A stretch of 64,000 nt of DNA from Phenylobacterium sp. J426 (GCF_024699945.1 NZ_JAJOMY010000001.1:992001-1056000), one strand, 5' to 3'. Positions 10,301-23,106 are shown, counted from the first letter of the stretch. Notes: a model not told the origin generated them from the sequence alone. Numbers and translations: made by a program.

Positions 10301-10779
10301 TGCTGCCCGACCTGCCGCCCGAAGACCGAGCGTCGGGCGCCCGCGCGCTGCTGGCCCGCGAACCCGACCTCTCCGACGACCAGCGCGCCGAGATGGCCAC
10401 GGCCGCGCTCTCGGTGCTGGAGGACGCCCGCTTCGCCGAGGTGTTCGGCCCGGGCTCCCGCGCCGAGGTCGCCATCGCCGGGTCCGCCGCGGCCCTGCCG
10501 CCCGACCTGAAGATCTCCGGCCGCATCGACCGGCTGGTGGTGCTGCCCGGCCGGGTGCTGGTGGCCGACTTCAAGACCAACCGGCCCTCGCCCGACCGCA
10601 TCGAGGACGCCGACCCGGCCTATCTGCGCCAGATGGCGCTCTACGCCGCCGTGCTCGCCGAGGTCTTCCCCGGGCGACGGATCGAGGCGGCTCTGGTCTG
10701 GACGGACGGCCCGAAGCTGATGACCGTTCCAGAAAACCTGCTGGCCCGGACCCTTGCCGAGCTCCGCCGTGGCGGTTGA
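7330..10779 (+). CDS. addA: Double-strand break repair helicase-nuclease AddA
   Basis: GTG start at 7330 overlaps the addB stop (GTGA); about 1149 residues. It is a UvrD-family (SF1) helicase: Walker A FVTANAGSGKTKTLIDR, the TYTKAAAAEM motif, Walker B ILVDEAQDTAPDQWEI, FVVGDEKQSIYSFQGA and VMTAHGAKGLEAPVV. The C-terminal nuclease domain shows GDIIHRLLQ, GRIDRLVV and VADFKTNRPSP. The frame is intact across its full length, unlike many neighbours. The reading frame is also open far upstream inside addB, but the GTG overlap and protein N-terminus fix the start. Confidence 0.96.
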   Translation: MTLHLVPTPQDHQRNAADPGVSAFVTANAGSGKTKTLIDRVARLLLTGAEPETILCVTYTKAAAAEMQRRLFARLGGWSVMPDGPLTEELADLEGRDGAAYDDRRLSEARALFARALETPGGLKIQTIHAFCEKLLRRFPLEAGISPGFRVMDDAASAAVAAAARAAVARHALKGEGRTAQAYARLSVALDFGSFQQMFLDFEGRRGKLRDFFEARGGHEGAAAWVWETCGLEPGEDAEAVERAALAGLDRNLWRAAAETLLAGTATDQKCAGQLRAVAAEPAFAGALAALFTDKGEGTPATWVAKTSGLKAQEGLRMALLSEQDRLAAAREKLRAARVAADTLDALTLAEAYLAAYRIEKTVAGALDFADLIEKTRSLLASRPAAAWVLYKLDGGIDHILVDEAQDTAPDQWEIVRALTGEFFAGDGMLRRSEAERTLFVVGDEKQSIYSFQGAAPERLLSETRRYVAEIEAAGRKGAAVPLHASWRSTEEVLSFVDAVFSTGVPPGVDALEHIPMRAGERGCVDLWPLVREPKSEARDAWDAPLDAQGEESAVKVLARNIACEIRALVERGDTVVERGRARPASWGDVLILVRKRGGLFEEILRALKHASIPVAGADRLALSEHIVFDDLMALARFALFPDDDLTLAALLKSPFCGLTDDDLFQLAWKREGRLWRALTTRADEQPAWRAAADFLATMRKAAAETGPFGFYTRALGARDAQGRSMRMRLLRRLGAEAEDALDEFLAQVLAAEGRGVHDLESLAADFASLDIVVKRELEGGRDEVRVMTAHGAKGLEAPVVILPETTSEQGARGSPLLETTDGGFLWCASGKADCEASAAARTLRQTREAEESLRLLYVALTRARERLILCGRIAANRKEEGLKAWWSAIKTGFAHERIAPQVRQAACGDVLAERYGPDPVAMGPAAHAGAAPADVPAWAGVDPAPEAFARYASPSDLGEGTVVAAPSPLAAAGGLGRFRRGDIIHRLLQVLPDLPPEDRASGARALLAREPDLSDDQRAEMATAALSVLEDARFAEVFGPGSRAEVAIAGSAAALPPDLKISGRIDRLVVLPGRVLVADFKTNRPSPDRIEDADPAYLRQMALYAAVLAEVFPGRRIEAALVWTDGPKLMTVPENLLARTLAELRRGG

Positions 10780-10878
10780 TACCTGCGCAGGCTCCGCCTA
10801 CATCGGCGGATCAAGAGGCGCGTGGCCGCGTTCTGAGGCCCAGATTCCCGTTCGGCCGCGCGCGAGAGGAGTTTTCCT

Positions 10879-11208
10879 ATGAGCACCGTGAAGGTCACCG
10901 ACGCCACCTTCGAGACCGACGTCCTGCAGGCGCAGGGCCCCGTGCTGGTCGACTTCTGGGCGGAGTGGTGCGGCCCCTGCAAGCAGATCGCGCCCGCCCT
11001 CGAGCAGCTGTCCGAAGAGCTGGCCGGCAAGGTGACGATCGCCAAGCTGGACATCGAGGACAGCCCCACCACGCCCTCGCGCTACGGCGTCCGCGGCATT
11101 CCCACCATGATGCTGTTCAAGGGCGGCCAGATGGCCTCGATGAAGGTCGGCGCCATGCCCAAGCAGAAGATCCTGGAGTGGCTGACCGAGGCCGGCGTCG
11201 CCGCCTGA
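10879..11208 (+). CDS. trxA: Thioredoxin
   Basis: 109 residues with the active site WAEWCGPCKQIAP, the cis-proline segment VRGIPTMMLFKGG and normal thioredoxin length. It is a general cytoplasmic disulfide reductase. A GAGAGGAG ribosome site precedes ATG 10879. It lies 99 bases after addA, an order seen in related genomes, and is followed by a strong hairpin terminator at 11237. Confidence 0.96.
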   Translation: MSTVKVTDATFETDVLQAQGPVLVDFWAEWCGPCKQIAPALEQLSEELAGKVTIAKLDIEDSPTTPSRYGVRGIPTMMLFKGGQMASMKVGAMPKQKILEWLTEAGVAA

Positions 11209-11214
11209 TCGGCT

Positions 11215-11457
11215 TCAATCGTCCAGACGGGTTTCAGGGCCGCCTTCGGGCGGCCCTTCTCGTTTGGGCCTCTGCCTCAGGACGTACCAGCGCACCGTGC
11301 GGGTCGCGACGAGGAAGCCGACCACCCAGCCGATCAGCACCACGTCGGTGCGACCGAACAGCTCGATCAGGACCCACAGGATCACGAGCGCGATGCCGAG
11401 GGTGATCAGGTAGTGGCGCGGCAGGGCGAAGCGCAGGCTGTAGGGTTTCGACGGCAT
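11215..11457 (-). CDS. Small two-helix membrane protein, last gene of the folC operon
   Basis: 80 residues from ATG 11457 ([20 protein letters not shown]), overlapping the folC stop as ATGA. Two hydrophobic stretches are visible: YLITLGIALVILWVLIELF and VVLIGWVVGFLVA, then a basic and glycine/proline-rich tail. I do not recognise the family; it is an inner-membrane protein by inference. The coupling to folC supports translation. Confidence 0.7.
   Translation of the reverse strand: MPSKPYSLRFALPRHYLITLGIALVILWVLIELFGRTDVVLIGWVVGFLVATRTVRWYVLRQRPKREGPPEGGPETRLDD
11237..11265 (+). terminator. Rho-independent terminator of trxA, inside the opposite-strand gene
   Basis: Perfect eight-base arms GGGCCGCC and GGCGGCCC around a TTCG tetraloop (11237-11256), then a T-rich tail TTCTCGTTT. 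It lies 28 bases after the trxA stop. The same bases encode the end of the minus-strand small membrane protein. Confidence 0.75.
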
Positions 11458-12815
11458 CAGCTCGGCCACGTCTCGGGGCTCATCGCCAGCACCTCGCCGG
11501 CGAAATGCAGGCCCCCGCACACCAGCACATGCGGAGCCGGCCCTTCGGCCGCAAGGGCCAGCCGCACCGCCGCTTCGACGTTCGGCGCCATCTCCGCGGG
11601 AAGGCCCGCCTGCACCGCGGCGACGGCGATGTCCTCGGCGCTCGCGGCGTTCGGGCCTTCGAAGGTCGTGGCGATGACCCGCGGCCGCATCTCGGCGAAG
11701 GGGCGGAAGAACCCCTCGGCGTCCTTGCGGGCGAACATGCCGGTCACCAGCGTCAGCGGCCGGGGATCGCGATCGACGATGCGCGAGGCCGCCTCGGCCA
11801 GCGCCCGGCCGGCGTGCGGATTATGGCCGCCGTCCAGCCACAGGTCGGACCCGCGCCGACGGGCCAGTTCGGCCAGCGGCCCGGCGGTCAGCCGCTGCAT
11901 CCGCGCCGGCCAGACCGCCGAGGCGACGCCGGCGCCCAGCACCTCGTCGCTCAGGGCGTGGTCGAAGGTCAGCGCCGCGGCCACCGCCAGGCCGGCGTTC
12001 TCGAACTGATAGCCGCCGAACAGGCTGGGCGCCGGCAGGTCCAACAGCCGGTCCGGCATCTGCACCAGCAGCCGGCCGCGCTCCTCCCAGGCGTCGAAGT
12101 CGGCGCCCATCTGGAGGATCGGCGCCATCCGGTCGTCGGCCTCGCGGGTGATCATCTCCAGCGCCTCTTCCATCTGGCGCGCCACCACCACGGGGCGGCC
12201 CCGCTTGATGATCCCGGCCTTTTCCCAGGCGATCTTGGACAGCCCCGGTCCCAGCATCTCCAGATGGTCGTAGTCCACCGGCGTGATCACGCTGACCGCC
12301 GGGGCGTCGAAGACGTTGGTCGCGTCGAACCGGCCGCCCAGTCCCACCTCGACGATGCACAGGTCGGCCGGCGTCTCGGCGAAGGCCAGCAGAGCCAGGA
12401 CCGTCGTGATCTCGAAGAAGCTGATCGGCTCGCCGGCGTTGGCGGCCTCGACCCGGTCGGTGAGCTCGAGGAGGTGTTCGTCGGTGATCAGCTTGCCGGC
12501 CAGCCGGATGCGTTCGGCGAAGCGCACCAGATGGGGCGAGGTCAGCGCATGCACCCGCAGCCCCGCCGCCTCGCCGATGGCGCGCAGATAGGCGACCGTC
12601 GAGCCCTTGCCGTTGGTGCCCGCCACGTGGATCACCGGCGGCAGGCGCCTCTCGGGGTGATCGAGGGCGGCCAGCAGCCGCTCCACGCGTCCGGTGGTCA
12701 GGTCGATCAGCGTCGGATGATTGGCGCGCAGCCGCTGGATCACCGCGTCGGAGGCGCGGATCGGATCGAAGCCGGGATCGGACTTCAGGTCAGGCGGCGG
12801 AGGAAAGGCGCTCAC
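11457..12815 (-). CDS. folC: Bifunctional folylpolyglutamate synthase / dihydrofolate synthase
   Basis: 452 residues. Mur-ligase-type ATP loop [20 protein letters not shown], the metal/folate segments [12 protein letters not shown] and [11 protein letters not shown], and the C-terminal domain motifs [15 protein letters not shown] and [12 protein letters not shown]. It adds glutamate to dihydropteroate and to folates. The start at 12815 lies inside the accD 3' end by 26 bases, as expected for the trp-accD-folC operon. Confidence 0.95.
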   Translation of the reverse strand: MSAFPPPPDLKSDPGFDPIRASDAVIQRLRANHPTLIDLTTGRVERLLAALDHPERRLPPVIHVAGTNGKGSTVAYLRAIGEAAGLRVHALTSPHLVRFAERIRLAGKLITDEHLLELTDRVEAANAGEPISFFEITTVLALLAFAETPADLCIVEVGLGGRFDATNVFDAPAVSVITPVDYDHLEMLGPGLSKIAWEKAGIIKRGRPVVVARQMEEALEMITREADDRMAPILQMGADFDAWEERGRLLVQMPDRLLDLPAPSLFGGYQFENAGLAVAAALTFDHALSDEVLGAGVASAVWPARMQRLTAGPLAELARRRGSDLWLDGGHNPHAGRALAEAASRIVDRDPRPLTLVTGMFARKDAEGFFRPFAEMRPRVIATTFEGPNAASAEDIAVAAVQAGLPAEMAPNVEAAVRLALAAEGPAPHVLVCGGLHFAGEVLAMSPETWPS

Positions 12816-13717
12816 GCCCCATCATAAGCGTCTTCAGGATCGAGCCCAGCCTGTCCGGCAGTTCGGCGCGCGGGACCACCTGGTCGATCATGCCCCGCTC
12901 GGCCAGGAACTCCGACTTCTGGAAGCCGGGCGGCAGGGTCTCGCGGATGGTCTGTTCGATCACCCGGCGGCCCGAGAAGCCGATCGTGGCGTTCGGCTCG
13001 GCCAGATGGATGTCGCCCAGCATGGCGTAGGAGGCGAGCACCCCGCCGGTGGTGGGATCGGTCAGCACGACGACGTAGGGCAGGCCGGCGGCCTTCACCT
13101 CGTTCAGCGCCAGCGTCGTGCGGGCCATCTGCATGAGGGACAGGGTGCCCTCCTGCATGCGCGCGCCGCCCGAGGCGGTGAAGATCACCAGCGGGACCTC
13201 GCGCTTCACAGCCTCCTTCGCCGCGGCGATGAACGCCTCGCCCGCGCCCATGCCCAGCGAACCGCCCATGAAGTGGAAGTCCTGGACCATCACCACGCAA
13301 GGCTGGCCCCGCACGTGACCGTAGGCGGCGGCGATCGAATCCCTGCTCGCCCGTGGCCTTCCGCGCCGCCTTCAGGCGGTCGGGATACGAACGGTCGTCC
13401 GGGAACTTGTGCGGGTCCTCGACCACCGGCGCCCAGTCGATCTTCTCGAACTGGCCGTCGTCGAACGTGATCGCCAGCCGCTGCGCCGCGCCGATCCGCA
13501 TGTGGTGGCCGGACGGGGTGACCCACAGGGCCGCCTCGAGGTCGGGCCGGTAGATCATCTCGCCCGTCTCGGGGCATTTCACCCAGAGGTTCTCGGGCGT
13601 GGACTCGCGCTTGGCGAAGTTCCGCACCCCGGGGGCGATCCGGGAAAGCCAGCCGCGGCGTTCCCGGTTGCCGGCCGGACGGCCGGGCTTGTCGTTACGC
13701 TGATCAGCCATCGCCAT
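12790..13717 (-). CDS. accD: Acetyl-CoA carboxylase carboxyltransferase subunit beta (frameshifted)
   Basis: Start ATG 13717 ([14 protein letters not shown]; an in-frame ATG at 13711 is an alternative). Residues through [14 protein letters not shown] read in one frame. Near 13340 an extra G shifts it, and [20 protein letters not shown] continues in the next frame to the stop at 12790. The carboxyltransferase core is clear in [26 protein letters not shown] and [18 protein letters not shown]. It makes malonyl-CoA with AccA, so the gene should be essential and the shift is likely a sequence error. The N-terminal zinc ribbon is degenerate: KCPETG and VTPSGHH replace the usual CxxC pairs. Confidence 0.9.
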
Positions 13718-13722
13718 GGTTT

Positions 13723-14556
13723 TCAGACCGCCGTTTGGCTCGTTCGCGCGAAGCGCACAGCCTTAGCCAAGGATTCCACTTTGGAAAGAACTCGCGCGGT
13801 CACGTCTTCGTTCATGTCCACTGCTTCGGCGACTTCGTCCACAAGAGCGGAACCGACCACGACCGCGTCGGCGACCTGGGCTACCTGCTTCGCCCTTTCC
13901 GAAGTCTTGATGCCGAAACCGACGGCGACCGGCAGGCCCGACGCCTTCCGCACCCGCTCGACGTTCGGGGCGGCGGCCGCCGCGTCGGCTTCCTTCACGC
14001 CCGTGACCCCCGCCACCGAGACGTAATAGACGAAGCCGGACGTGCGCTTGACCACCACCGCCAGGCGGCTGTCGTCGGTGGTCGGCGTCGCCAGCCGGAT
14101 CAGTGAGATCCCGGCCGCATCCAGGGCGTCGGCCAACGGGCCGGCCTCTTCCGGCGGGCAGTCCACGACGATCAGCCCGTCGACCCCGGCGTCGGCGGCG
14201 TCGCGCGCGAAGGCCTCGAAGCCCCAGGTGACGATGGGGTTCATGTAGCCCATCAGGATCACCGGCGTATCCTGATCGCCGTCGCGGAAGTCACGGATCA
14301 GCTCCAGCGTCCCGCGCGTGGTCATGCCCTTGGCCAGCGCCCGCTGGGCGGCCCGCTGGATCGGCGGGCCTTCGGCCATGGGGTCCGAGAACGGGAAGCC
14401 CACCTCGATCAGGTCGGCGCCGGCCGCCGGCAGGCCCTGGAGGATCCTGAGCGCGGTCTCGCGATCCGGATCGCCGGCCATGACGTACGGGATGAAGGCC
14501 GCGCGGCCCTCCGCCTTGAGCGCCGCGAAGCGGGCGTCGATACGGGCTTTGGTCAA
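13723..14556 (-). CDS. trpA: Tryptophan synthase alpha subunit
   Basis: 277 residues, starting MTKARIDARFAALKAEGRA. Family signatures are IPYVMAGDPDRE, LIEVGFPFSDPMAEGPPIQ (catalytic Glu and Asp), MGYMNPI and YVSVAGVTG. It cleaves indole-glycerol phosphate and channels indole to TrpB. It lies 12 bases after trpB and directly before accD. Confidence 0.96.
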   Translation of the reverse strand: MTKARIDARFAALKAEGRAAFIPYVMAGDPDRETALRILQGLPAAGADLIEVGFPFSDPMAEGPPIQRAAQRALAKGMTTRGTLELIRDFRDGDQDTPVILMGYMNPIVTWGFEAFARDAADAGVDGLIVVDCPPEEAGPLADALDAAGISLIRLATPTTDDSRLAVVVKRTSGFVYYVSVAGVTGVKEADAAAAAPNVERVRKASGLPVAVGFGIKTSERAKQVAQVADAVVVGSALVDEVAEAVDMNEDVTARVLSKVESLAKAVRFARTSQTAV

Positions 14557-14568
14557 ATCGGCCGTTCC

Positions 14569-15798
<1,230 letters not shown>

Positions 15799-15799
15799 C

Positions 15800-16444
15800 T
15801 CAACCGCGTTCTACGGCGTGAAGGAACGCCTGGATCAAGGCCGGGTCCTTTAGTCCGGGACCGCGCTCCACGCCAGAGGAAACGTCCACCAGCGGGGCCC
15901 CGGAAATCCGCATCGCCTCGGCGACGTTCCAGGGATTGAGCCCGCCCGCCAGGAACCACGGCCTTGCGAAGCGTCGCCCCTCCAGCAGGCTCCAGTCGAA
16001 CGCGACGCCCAGTCCGCCGGGCCGGTCCGCATCCCTGGGCGGCTTCGTCTCGAACATCAGGTGCGCGACGAGCGGCTCGTAGGCCTGGGCGGCGGCGAAG
16101 TCCGCGGGCTCGGACACCGGCAGCACCTTGACGAGCCCGCGTCCCCACCGCTGGCCGATCTCGCGCACCCGCGCGGGCGGCTCCTTGCCGTGGAGCTGGA
16201 TGAGGTCGGGATCCAGGCCGGTCACGATGGCCTCCAGTTCGGCGTCGGTCGGATCGACGGTGACGGCCACGACCTTCGCTCCGCGCGCCCGCACGGGCGG
16301 CGCCAACCGGCCCGCGGCCTCGGGCGCGATGTTGCGGGGGCTCTTCTCGAAGAACATGAAGCCGAGGAAGCCGGCGCCGCCGTCCAGCGCCGCGCGGACC
16401 GCCTCCGGCGTCGTCACCCCGCAGATCTTGGCCTGGACCGTCAT
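15800..16444 (-). CDS. trpF: Phosphoribosylanthranilate isomerase
   Basis: 214 residues, opening [20 protein letters not shown] with the catalytic cysteine in KICG. Also seen are [36 protein letters not shown] and [15 protein letters not shown]. It is the third committed step of tryptophan synthesis. First gene of the trpFBA-accD-folC operon; a promoter should lie in the about 100 bases between it and the divergent hemerythrin gene. Confidence 0.96.
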   Translation of the reverse strand: MTVQAKICGVTTPEAVRAALDGGAGFLGFMFFEKSPRNIAPEAAGRLAPPVRARGAKVVAVTVDPTDAELEAIVTGLDPDLIQLHGKEPPARVREIGQRWGRGLVKVLPVSEPADFAAAQAYEPLVAHLMFETKPPRDADRPGGLGVAFDWSLLEGRRFARPWFLAGGLNPWNVAEAMRISGAPLVDVSSGVERGPGLKDPALIQAFLHAVERG

Positions 16445-16545
16445 TCCGCAGGGCTTAGTCGCTGCGCCGCGGCCTCTGCAAGCGCCAGCACGGCGGAACA
16501 GGCTCCTCCGCCCGGCGGTTGTCCCGCCAAGCCTGGAGACGGAAC

Positions 16546-17103
16546 ATGCCCAACCATACCAACGGAAACCTCGGCCGGCTCGCCACCGGCGCAGCCCTCG
16601 GCTTCGTGGCCGGGCTCGCCCTGCCCCACGCCCGCAAGGCAGTGGCCCAGGGACCCTCCCTTGCCGCCGGCGACTGGGTCGACGCGCTGAAGGCCGAGCA
16701 TCGGCTGGTGGAGAAGACCTTCGAAGCCCTCCTGCAGACCACCGCCGACGAGCCGATGAAGCGGCAGATGCTGCTGACCAAGATCGCCTACGCCCTGACC
16801 AAGCACGCGGTCGAGGAGGAGAACGTCATCTACCCCGCGATGATGGAGAACGGCCGCGAGGAGCAGGCGCGCCATCTGGTGGAGGACCATGGCGACGTGA
16901 AGACCTTCATCTACGACCTGCGCCGAATGCCCACCGACGACCCGCGGTGGATCGACACCGCCCGCCAGTTCTTCGCCCAGTTGCAGGAGCACGTGCGGGA
17001 GGAGGAGGACGACATCTTCCCCACCTTCCGTGAGGCTCTGCCCCAGGAGGAAAACGCCCGCCTCACGCGGATGATGAACTGGGAAGGCTTCAAGGTGGCC
17101 TGA
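16546..17103 (+). CDS. Hemerythrin-domain protein
   Basis: 185 residues from ATG 16546 (MPNHTNGNLGRLATGAALGF), preceded by GGAGACGG; an upstream ATG at 16519 is less likely. The N-terminus is hydrophobic with an Ala-rich segment ending HARKAVAQ, possibly a signal or anchor. The helical bundle carries iron-ligand-like residues in ALKAEHRLVEK, LTKHAVEEENVIYPAMM, LVEDHGDVKTFI and LQEHVREEEDDIFPTF. Such proteins sense or buffer oxygen, NO or iron stress; the exact role is unknown. Confidence 0.85.
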   Translation: MPNHTNGNLGRLATGAALGFVAGLALPHARKAVAQGPSLAAGDWVDALKAEHRLVEKTFEALLQTTADEPMKRQMLLTKIAYALTKHAVEEENVIYPAMMENGREEQARHLVEDHGDVKTFIYDLRRMPTDDPRWIDTARQFFAQLQEHVREEEDDIFPTFREALPQEENARLTRMMNWEGFKVA

Positions 17104-17203
17104 CCCCGGCGCGCGCATCTTTCGGCCGGCGGGGCGACCGCCTGTCGGAGATGCGCGCGGGTCGCCTCTGGCGGAGTCGACGCTTTGCGGCCAAGCTGCG
17201 CGC

Positions 17204-17749
17204 ATGGGGGACACCGGCGACGCGACGGACATCTGGGATACCTGGCGGCGGCTGGTGCGGCAGCTGCCCGTCTGGCGCATGCCCTACGAGCTGTTCTTCT
17301 CGCCCAGCATCTGGACGCTGATGGGCGTCGACTTCATGAGCGGGCTTCTGAAGAACCGCTCGACCCGCCGGATTTTCGAGATCCTCGCGCCCCTGCCCGC
17401 CGGAGACCTGCGCCGGATCCACGCGCTCGCCCAGATGAACCACCGGCGCCACGAGGCGATCTCGCGGTGGTCGGCCATCGCGCTCATCACCCTGCCGGCC
17501 TCGGCCGCGCTGACGCTGTCCGAACTCTCGCCGCAGACCCTTCAGGCGATCACCCGCTGGGAGGGGTTCGCCCGCTGGTACCTGATGCTGGCCTATCTGG
17601 CGGCGGTGGTGGGCTTCTACCTGCTCTGCGCCTGGCGGGCGAGGCAGCTCGCGACGGTGGTGGAGCTGGCGTTCATCCAGCGTGACGTGCCCGTTGCGGC
17701 CGGCGCGACCGAGATCGAGGATCCGATCCAGGCGCCGGTCGGCGCCTAG
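17204..17749 (+). CDS. Putative two-helix membrane protein of unknown function
   Basis: 181 residues starting MGDTGDATDIWDTWRRLVRQL. Two likely membrane helices: WSAIALITLPASAALTL (about residues 88-104) and WYLMLAYLAAVVGFYLLCAW (about 126-145). No catalytic motif is visible. Its stop overlaps the convergent mscL stop by four bases. Confidence 0.7.
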   Translation: MGDTGDATDIWDTWRRLVRQLPVWRMPYELFFSPSIWTLMGVDFMSGLLKNRSTRRIFEILAPLPAGDLRRIHALAQMNHRRHEAISRWSAIALITLPASAALTLSELSPQTLQAITRWEGFARWYLMLAYLAAVVGFYLLCAWRARQLATVVELAFIQRDVPVAAGATEIEDPIQAPVGA

Positions 17750-18183
17750 GGCTTCTGCCCGGCCTGCGCCTTCAGCACGTCGCGGATTTCGATCAGCAGG
17801 GACTCCTCGGCCGTGGGCGCCGGCGGCGCGGCTTCCGCCTGCTGCTCGCGGTGGTGTGCGCGGCGCACGGCGTTGACCAGCTTCACCAGCATGAACACCG
17901 CCCAGGCGACGATCAGGAACCTTATGCAGGTGTTGATGAAGAGGCCGTACTGGATGGCGACCGCGTCCGCCTCGGGCGTGGCGGGATTGTCGCCCTTCAG
18001 CACCCACTGCAGGTCCGAGAAGTCGATGCCAGACAGCAGCAGGCCGATCGGCGGCATGATGACGTTGTCGACCAGGCTCTTGACGATGTCGTTGAAGGCC
18101 GCGCCGATGATCACGCCGACCGCCAGGTCGATGACGTTGCCGCGGGCGATGAACTCGCGGAACTCCTGGATGACGCCGGCCAT
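17746..18183 (-). CDS. mscL: Large-conductance mechanosensitive channel
   Basis: 145 residues with the MscL N-terminus FREFIARGNVIDLAVGVIIGAAF, TM1 containing NDIVKSLVDNVIMPPIG and TM2 FLIVAWAVFMLVKLVNAVRR, then a charged cytoplasmic tail. It is an osmotic safety valve of the inner membrane. The length is normal and the frame intact. Confidence 0.96.
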   Translation of the reverse strand: MAGVIQEFREFIARGNVIDLAVGVIIGAAFNDIVKSLVDNVIMPPIGLLLSGIDFSDLQWVLKGDNPATPEADAVAIQYGLFINTCIRFLIVAWAVFMLVKLVNAVRRAHHREQQAEAAPPAPTAEESLLIEIRDVLKAQAGQKP

Positions 18184-18198
18184 GCCCGCCTCCGCCGC

Positions 18199-18489
18199 CT
18201 AGGCCTCGTCGTCGGCGTTCAGCCGCTCGCGCAGCTCCTTGCCGCTCTTGAAGAAGGGGACGTGCTTGGCCCGGACGTCCACCGGCTCGCCGGTGCGCGG
18301 GTTGCGGCCGGCGCGCGCGTCGCGCGACCGGACCGACAGGGCCCCGAAGCCGCGCAGCTCCACGCGGCCGCCGTCTTCCAGAGCCTCGATCATGCGCTCG
18401 AGGATCACGCCCACGACGCGCTCGATGTCCCGCTGGGTAAGATGCGGGTTCTCTTCGGCGAGTTTCGCGATCAGCTCAGACTTGATCAT
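18199..18489 (-). CDS. ihfB: Integration host factor subunit beta
   Basis: 96 residues starting [21 protein letters not shown]. It has the HU/IHF fold signature [30 protein letters not shown] with the DNA-bending proline loop. The partner IHF-alpha is not in the window. It lies upstream of mscL on the same strand, with 15 bases between. Confidence 0.94.
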   Translation of the reverse strand: MIKSELIAKLAEENPHLTQRDIERVVGVILERMIEALEDGGRVELRGFGALSVRSRDARAGRNPRTGEPVDVRAKHVPFFKSGKELRERLNADDEA

Positions 18490-18612
18490 GAGGCCCCTCG
18501 AACCGGCGCGACCATGGGCGACTCTCTAGCGCGGTTCAAGGCGGAAATAGGGTTTACGGGCGCAACGGCCAAGCCTGTTCCCGAGCGGCGGCTTATCTTT
18601 TGAGGTCGACAC

Positions 18613-18648
18613 GAAAAAAGCCCCGCCCGGCGAACCGGACGGGGCCTC
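18613..18648 (-). terminator. Rho-independent terminator of rpsA
   Basis: On the minus strand a GC stem (GGCCCCGTCCGG with CCGGGCGGGGC around TTCG) is followed by a run of six T. It lies about 40 bases downstream of the rpsA stop and is the expected transcription end. Confidence 0.85.
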
Positions 18649-18685
18649 TTCGAGCCTGGCGCCTGAGATCAGGCGCTGAAGGCTG

Positions 18686-20395
18686 CTACTCCTTCTGGGC
18701 CTTCTCGCGCAGAGCCGCGCCCAGGATGTCGCCCAGCGAGGCGCCGGAGTCCGACGAGCCGAACTGCTCGATGGCTTCCTTTTCCTCGGCCATTTCCAGC
18801 GACTTGATCGACAGCGAGACGCGGCGCGCGGCCTTGTCCAGGTTGGTGATCTGGGCGTCGACGCGGTCACCCACGGCGAAGCGCTCGGGACGCTGGTCGG
18901 CGCGGTCGCGGCTGAGGTCCGACTTGCGGATGAAGGCCGTCATCGGCGCTTCGTCCTCGCCGAACCGCACCTCGATGCCGCCCGAGGTGACCTCGGTGAC
19001 GGTGCAGGTGACGGTCTGGCCCTTGCGGAACGTGTCGCCCTGCATCGGGTCGCCCGAGAGCTGCTTGATGCCCAGCGAGATGCGTTCCTTCTCGACGTCC
19101 ACGTCCAGGACGCGCGCCTTGACGACGTCGCCCTTGTTGTAGCGCGCCATGGCCTCTTCGCCCGACACGGCCCAGTCGAGGTCCGACAGGTGCACCATGC
19201 CGTCGATGTCGTTATCGAGGCCGATGAACAGGCCGAACTCGGTGGCGTTCTTGACCTCGCCTTCCACGGTCGAGCCGACCGGGTGGGCCGCCAGGAACGC
19301 ATCCCACGGGTTCGCCATGGCCTGCTTCAGGCCCAGCGACACGCGGCGCTTGGACGGATCGACGTCGAGGACGACGACTTCCACTTCCTGGCTGGTCGAG
19401 ACGATCTTGCCGGGGTGGACGTTCTTCTTCGTCCACGACATTTCCGACACGTGCACCAGGCCCTCGACGCCCGGCTCCAGCTCCACGAAGGCGCCGTAGT
19501 CGGTGATGTTGGTGATGCGGCCGGTGAACTTCGCGCCCACCGGGTACTTGGCTTCCACGCCGTCCCACGGGTCGGACTGCAGCTGCTTCATGCCGAGCGA
19601 GATGCGCTGGGTCTCGGGGTTGATCTTGACGATCTGCACCTTGACCGTGTCGCCCACGGCCAGGACCTGGCTCGGGTGGTTGACGCGCTTCCAGCTCATG
19701 TCGGTGACGTGCAGCAGGCCGTCGATGCCGCCGAGGTCCACGAACGCACCGTAGTCGGTGATGTTCTTGACCACGCCTTCGCGGACTTCGCCCTCTTGCA
19801 GCTGGCTGACCAGCTCGGTGCGCTGTTCGGCGCGGGCTTCTTCCAGGATGGCGCGGCGCGAGACGACGATGTTGCCGCGCGGGCGGTCCATCTTGAGGAT
19901 CGCGAACGGCTGCTCGCGGCCCATCAGCGGGCCGACGTCGCGCACCGGGCGGATGTCGACTTGGCTGCCCGGCAGGAACGCCGAGGCGCCGCCCAGGTCG
20001 ACCGTGAAGCCGCCCTTCACGCGGCCGACGATCACGCCCATGACCGGCTCGTTGCGCTCGTACACGGCTTCCAGGCGCGTCCAGGCTTCCTCGCGGCGGG
20101 CCTTCTCGCGGCTGATCACCGCTTCGCCCATGGCGTTCTCGACGCGCTCCAGGAACACCTCGACGGTGTCGCCCGCCTTCAGCGGCGGCTTGTCCTCGCC
20201 GGGCTGGGTGAACTCCTTCAGGGCCACGCGACCTTCGGTCTTCAGACCGACGTCGATGATGGCGAAGTCCTTCTCGATGCCCACGACGGTGCCGCGCACC
20301 ACCTGGCCTTCCATGATGTCACGGCCGCCCAGCGACTCGGTCAGCAGCGCTTCGAAGTCGTCGCGCGAGGGGTTCAGGCTAAGATCGTCAGCCAT
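18686..20395 (-). CDS. rpsA: 30S ribosomal protein S1
   Basis: 569 residues, the normal alphaproteobacterial length. Six S1 OB-fold repeats run from about residue 33 to 540, with clear repeat signatures such as [41 protein letters not shown] and [21 protein letters not shown]. It binds mRNA leaders and unfolds them on the 30S subunit. The aroA-cmk-rpsA-ihfB order is common in proteobacteria. Confidence 0.97.
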   Translation of the reverse strand: MADDLSLNPSRDDFEALLTESLGGRDIMEGQVVRGTVVGIEKDFAIIDVGLKTEGRVALKEFTQPGEDKPPLKAGDTVEVFLERVENAMGEAVISREKARREEAWTRLEAVYERNEPVMGVIVGRVKGGFTVDLGGASAFLPGSQVDIRPVRDVGPLMGREQPFAILKMDRPRGNIVVSRRAILEEARAEQRTELVSQLQEGEVREGVVKNITDYGAFVDLGGIDGLLHVTDMSWKRVNHPSQVLAVGDTVKVQIVKINPETQRISLGMKQLQSDPWDGVEAKYPVGAKFTGRITNITDYGAFVELEPGVEGLVHVSEMSWTKKNVHPGKIVSTSQEVEVVVLDVDPSKRRVSLGLKQAMANPWDAFLAAHPVGSTVEGEVKNATEFGLFIGLDNDIDGMVHLSDLDWAVSGEEAMARYNKGDVVKARVLDVDVEKERISLGIKQLSGDPMQGDTFRKGQTVTCTVTEVTSGGIEVRFGEDEAPMTAFIRKSDLSRDRADQRPERFAVGDRVDAQITNLDKAARRVSLSIKSLEMAEEKEAIEQFGSSDSGASLGDILGAALREKAQKE

Positions 20396-20521
20396 AAGGG
20401 TCTTTCGTTCGGGTTGGACGCGAGGCGCTCGGCGAAAAGCCAGGCGGAGTCCGCGCGTCGGGTTGAGGTGTGTGAGATTGCGTCCGCGGCCGTCTGGAAG
20501 CTGAAGCGCGGGTGGATTTGC

Positions 20522-22502
<1,981 letters not shown>

Positions 22503-22628
22503 GAGCTGGAAACGAGCCTCCGGGAAAGGCGGGAAATCACGAGGGGGATTGCTTTGACAGCGGCGGCGCCGCGTGGCAAGGGAGCCCGCTTTTCCGCGCC
22601 ACCTTACAAAATTTAGAGGTCGCCGCCT

Positions 22629-23099
22629 TTGGCCACTCCCGAGCTGGGTACGAAGCAACTCTGCCCCAACTGCCAAGCGAAATTCTATGACCTGGGCAAG
22701 CGTCCCGCGCATTGCCCCAAGTGCCACAGCGAGTTCGATCCCGACGAAGCCGTCCGCAACCGCCGCGTCCGCGCGCGCGCCGTGACGCCTGACACCGAGG
22801 CCGACGAGGAGCGCGAGGACCAGGTCGCCGAGGAGACCGAGCGCGACGAGGACGAGGAAGACGACGCCGTCACGCCGGAACTGGACGAGGTGGCGGACGA
22901 GCCGCCGCTGGCCGGCGACGACGATGACGACGCGGCCGAGCCCGGCCCGGCCGTGTCGGAAGACCTCGGCGAGTTCACGGATGACGAGGACGTCGAGGAC
23001 GCCGACGACGTGCCCTTCCTCGAGGACGAGGAAGAGGACGACTTCGACGATTCCGAGATCGAAGGCCTTCCGGACGAGGGCGACGACGAGGATCGATAA
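22629..23099 (+). CDS. FYDLN-acid family protein (TIGR02300-like)
   Basis: 156 residues. The N-terminus [24 protein letters not shown] and [10 protein letters not shown] form a zinc-ribbon-like CxxC...CxxC pair; the rest is a very acidic, low-complexity Asp/Glu tail ending DEGDDEDR. This matches the alphaproteobacterial FYDLN-acid family, whose function is unknown. The start is a TTG at 22629, after GAGGTCGCC; no closer ATG gives the full ribbon. Confidence 0.85.
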   Translation: MATPELGTKQLCPNCQAKFYDLGKRPAHCPKCHSEFDPDEAVRNRRVRARAVTPDTEADEEREDQVAEETERDEDEEDDAVTPELDEVADEPPLAGDDDDDAAEPGPAVSEDLGEFTDDEDVEDADDVPFLEDEEEDDFDDSEIEGLPDEGDDEDR

Positions 23100-23106
23100 G
23101 GTCTGC

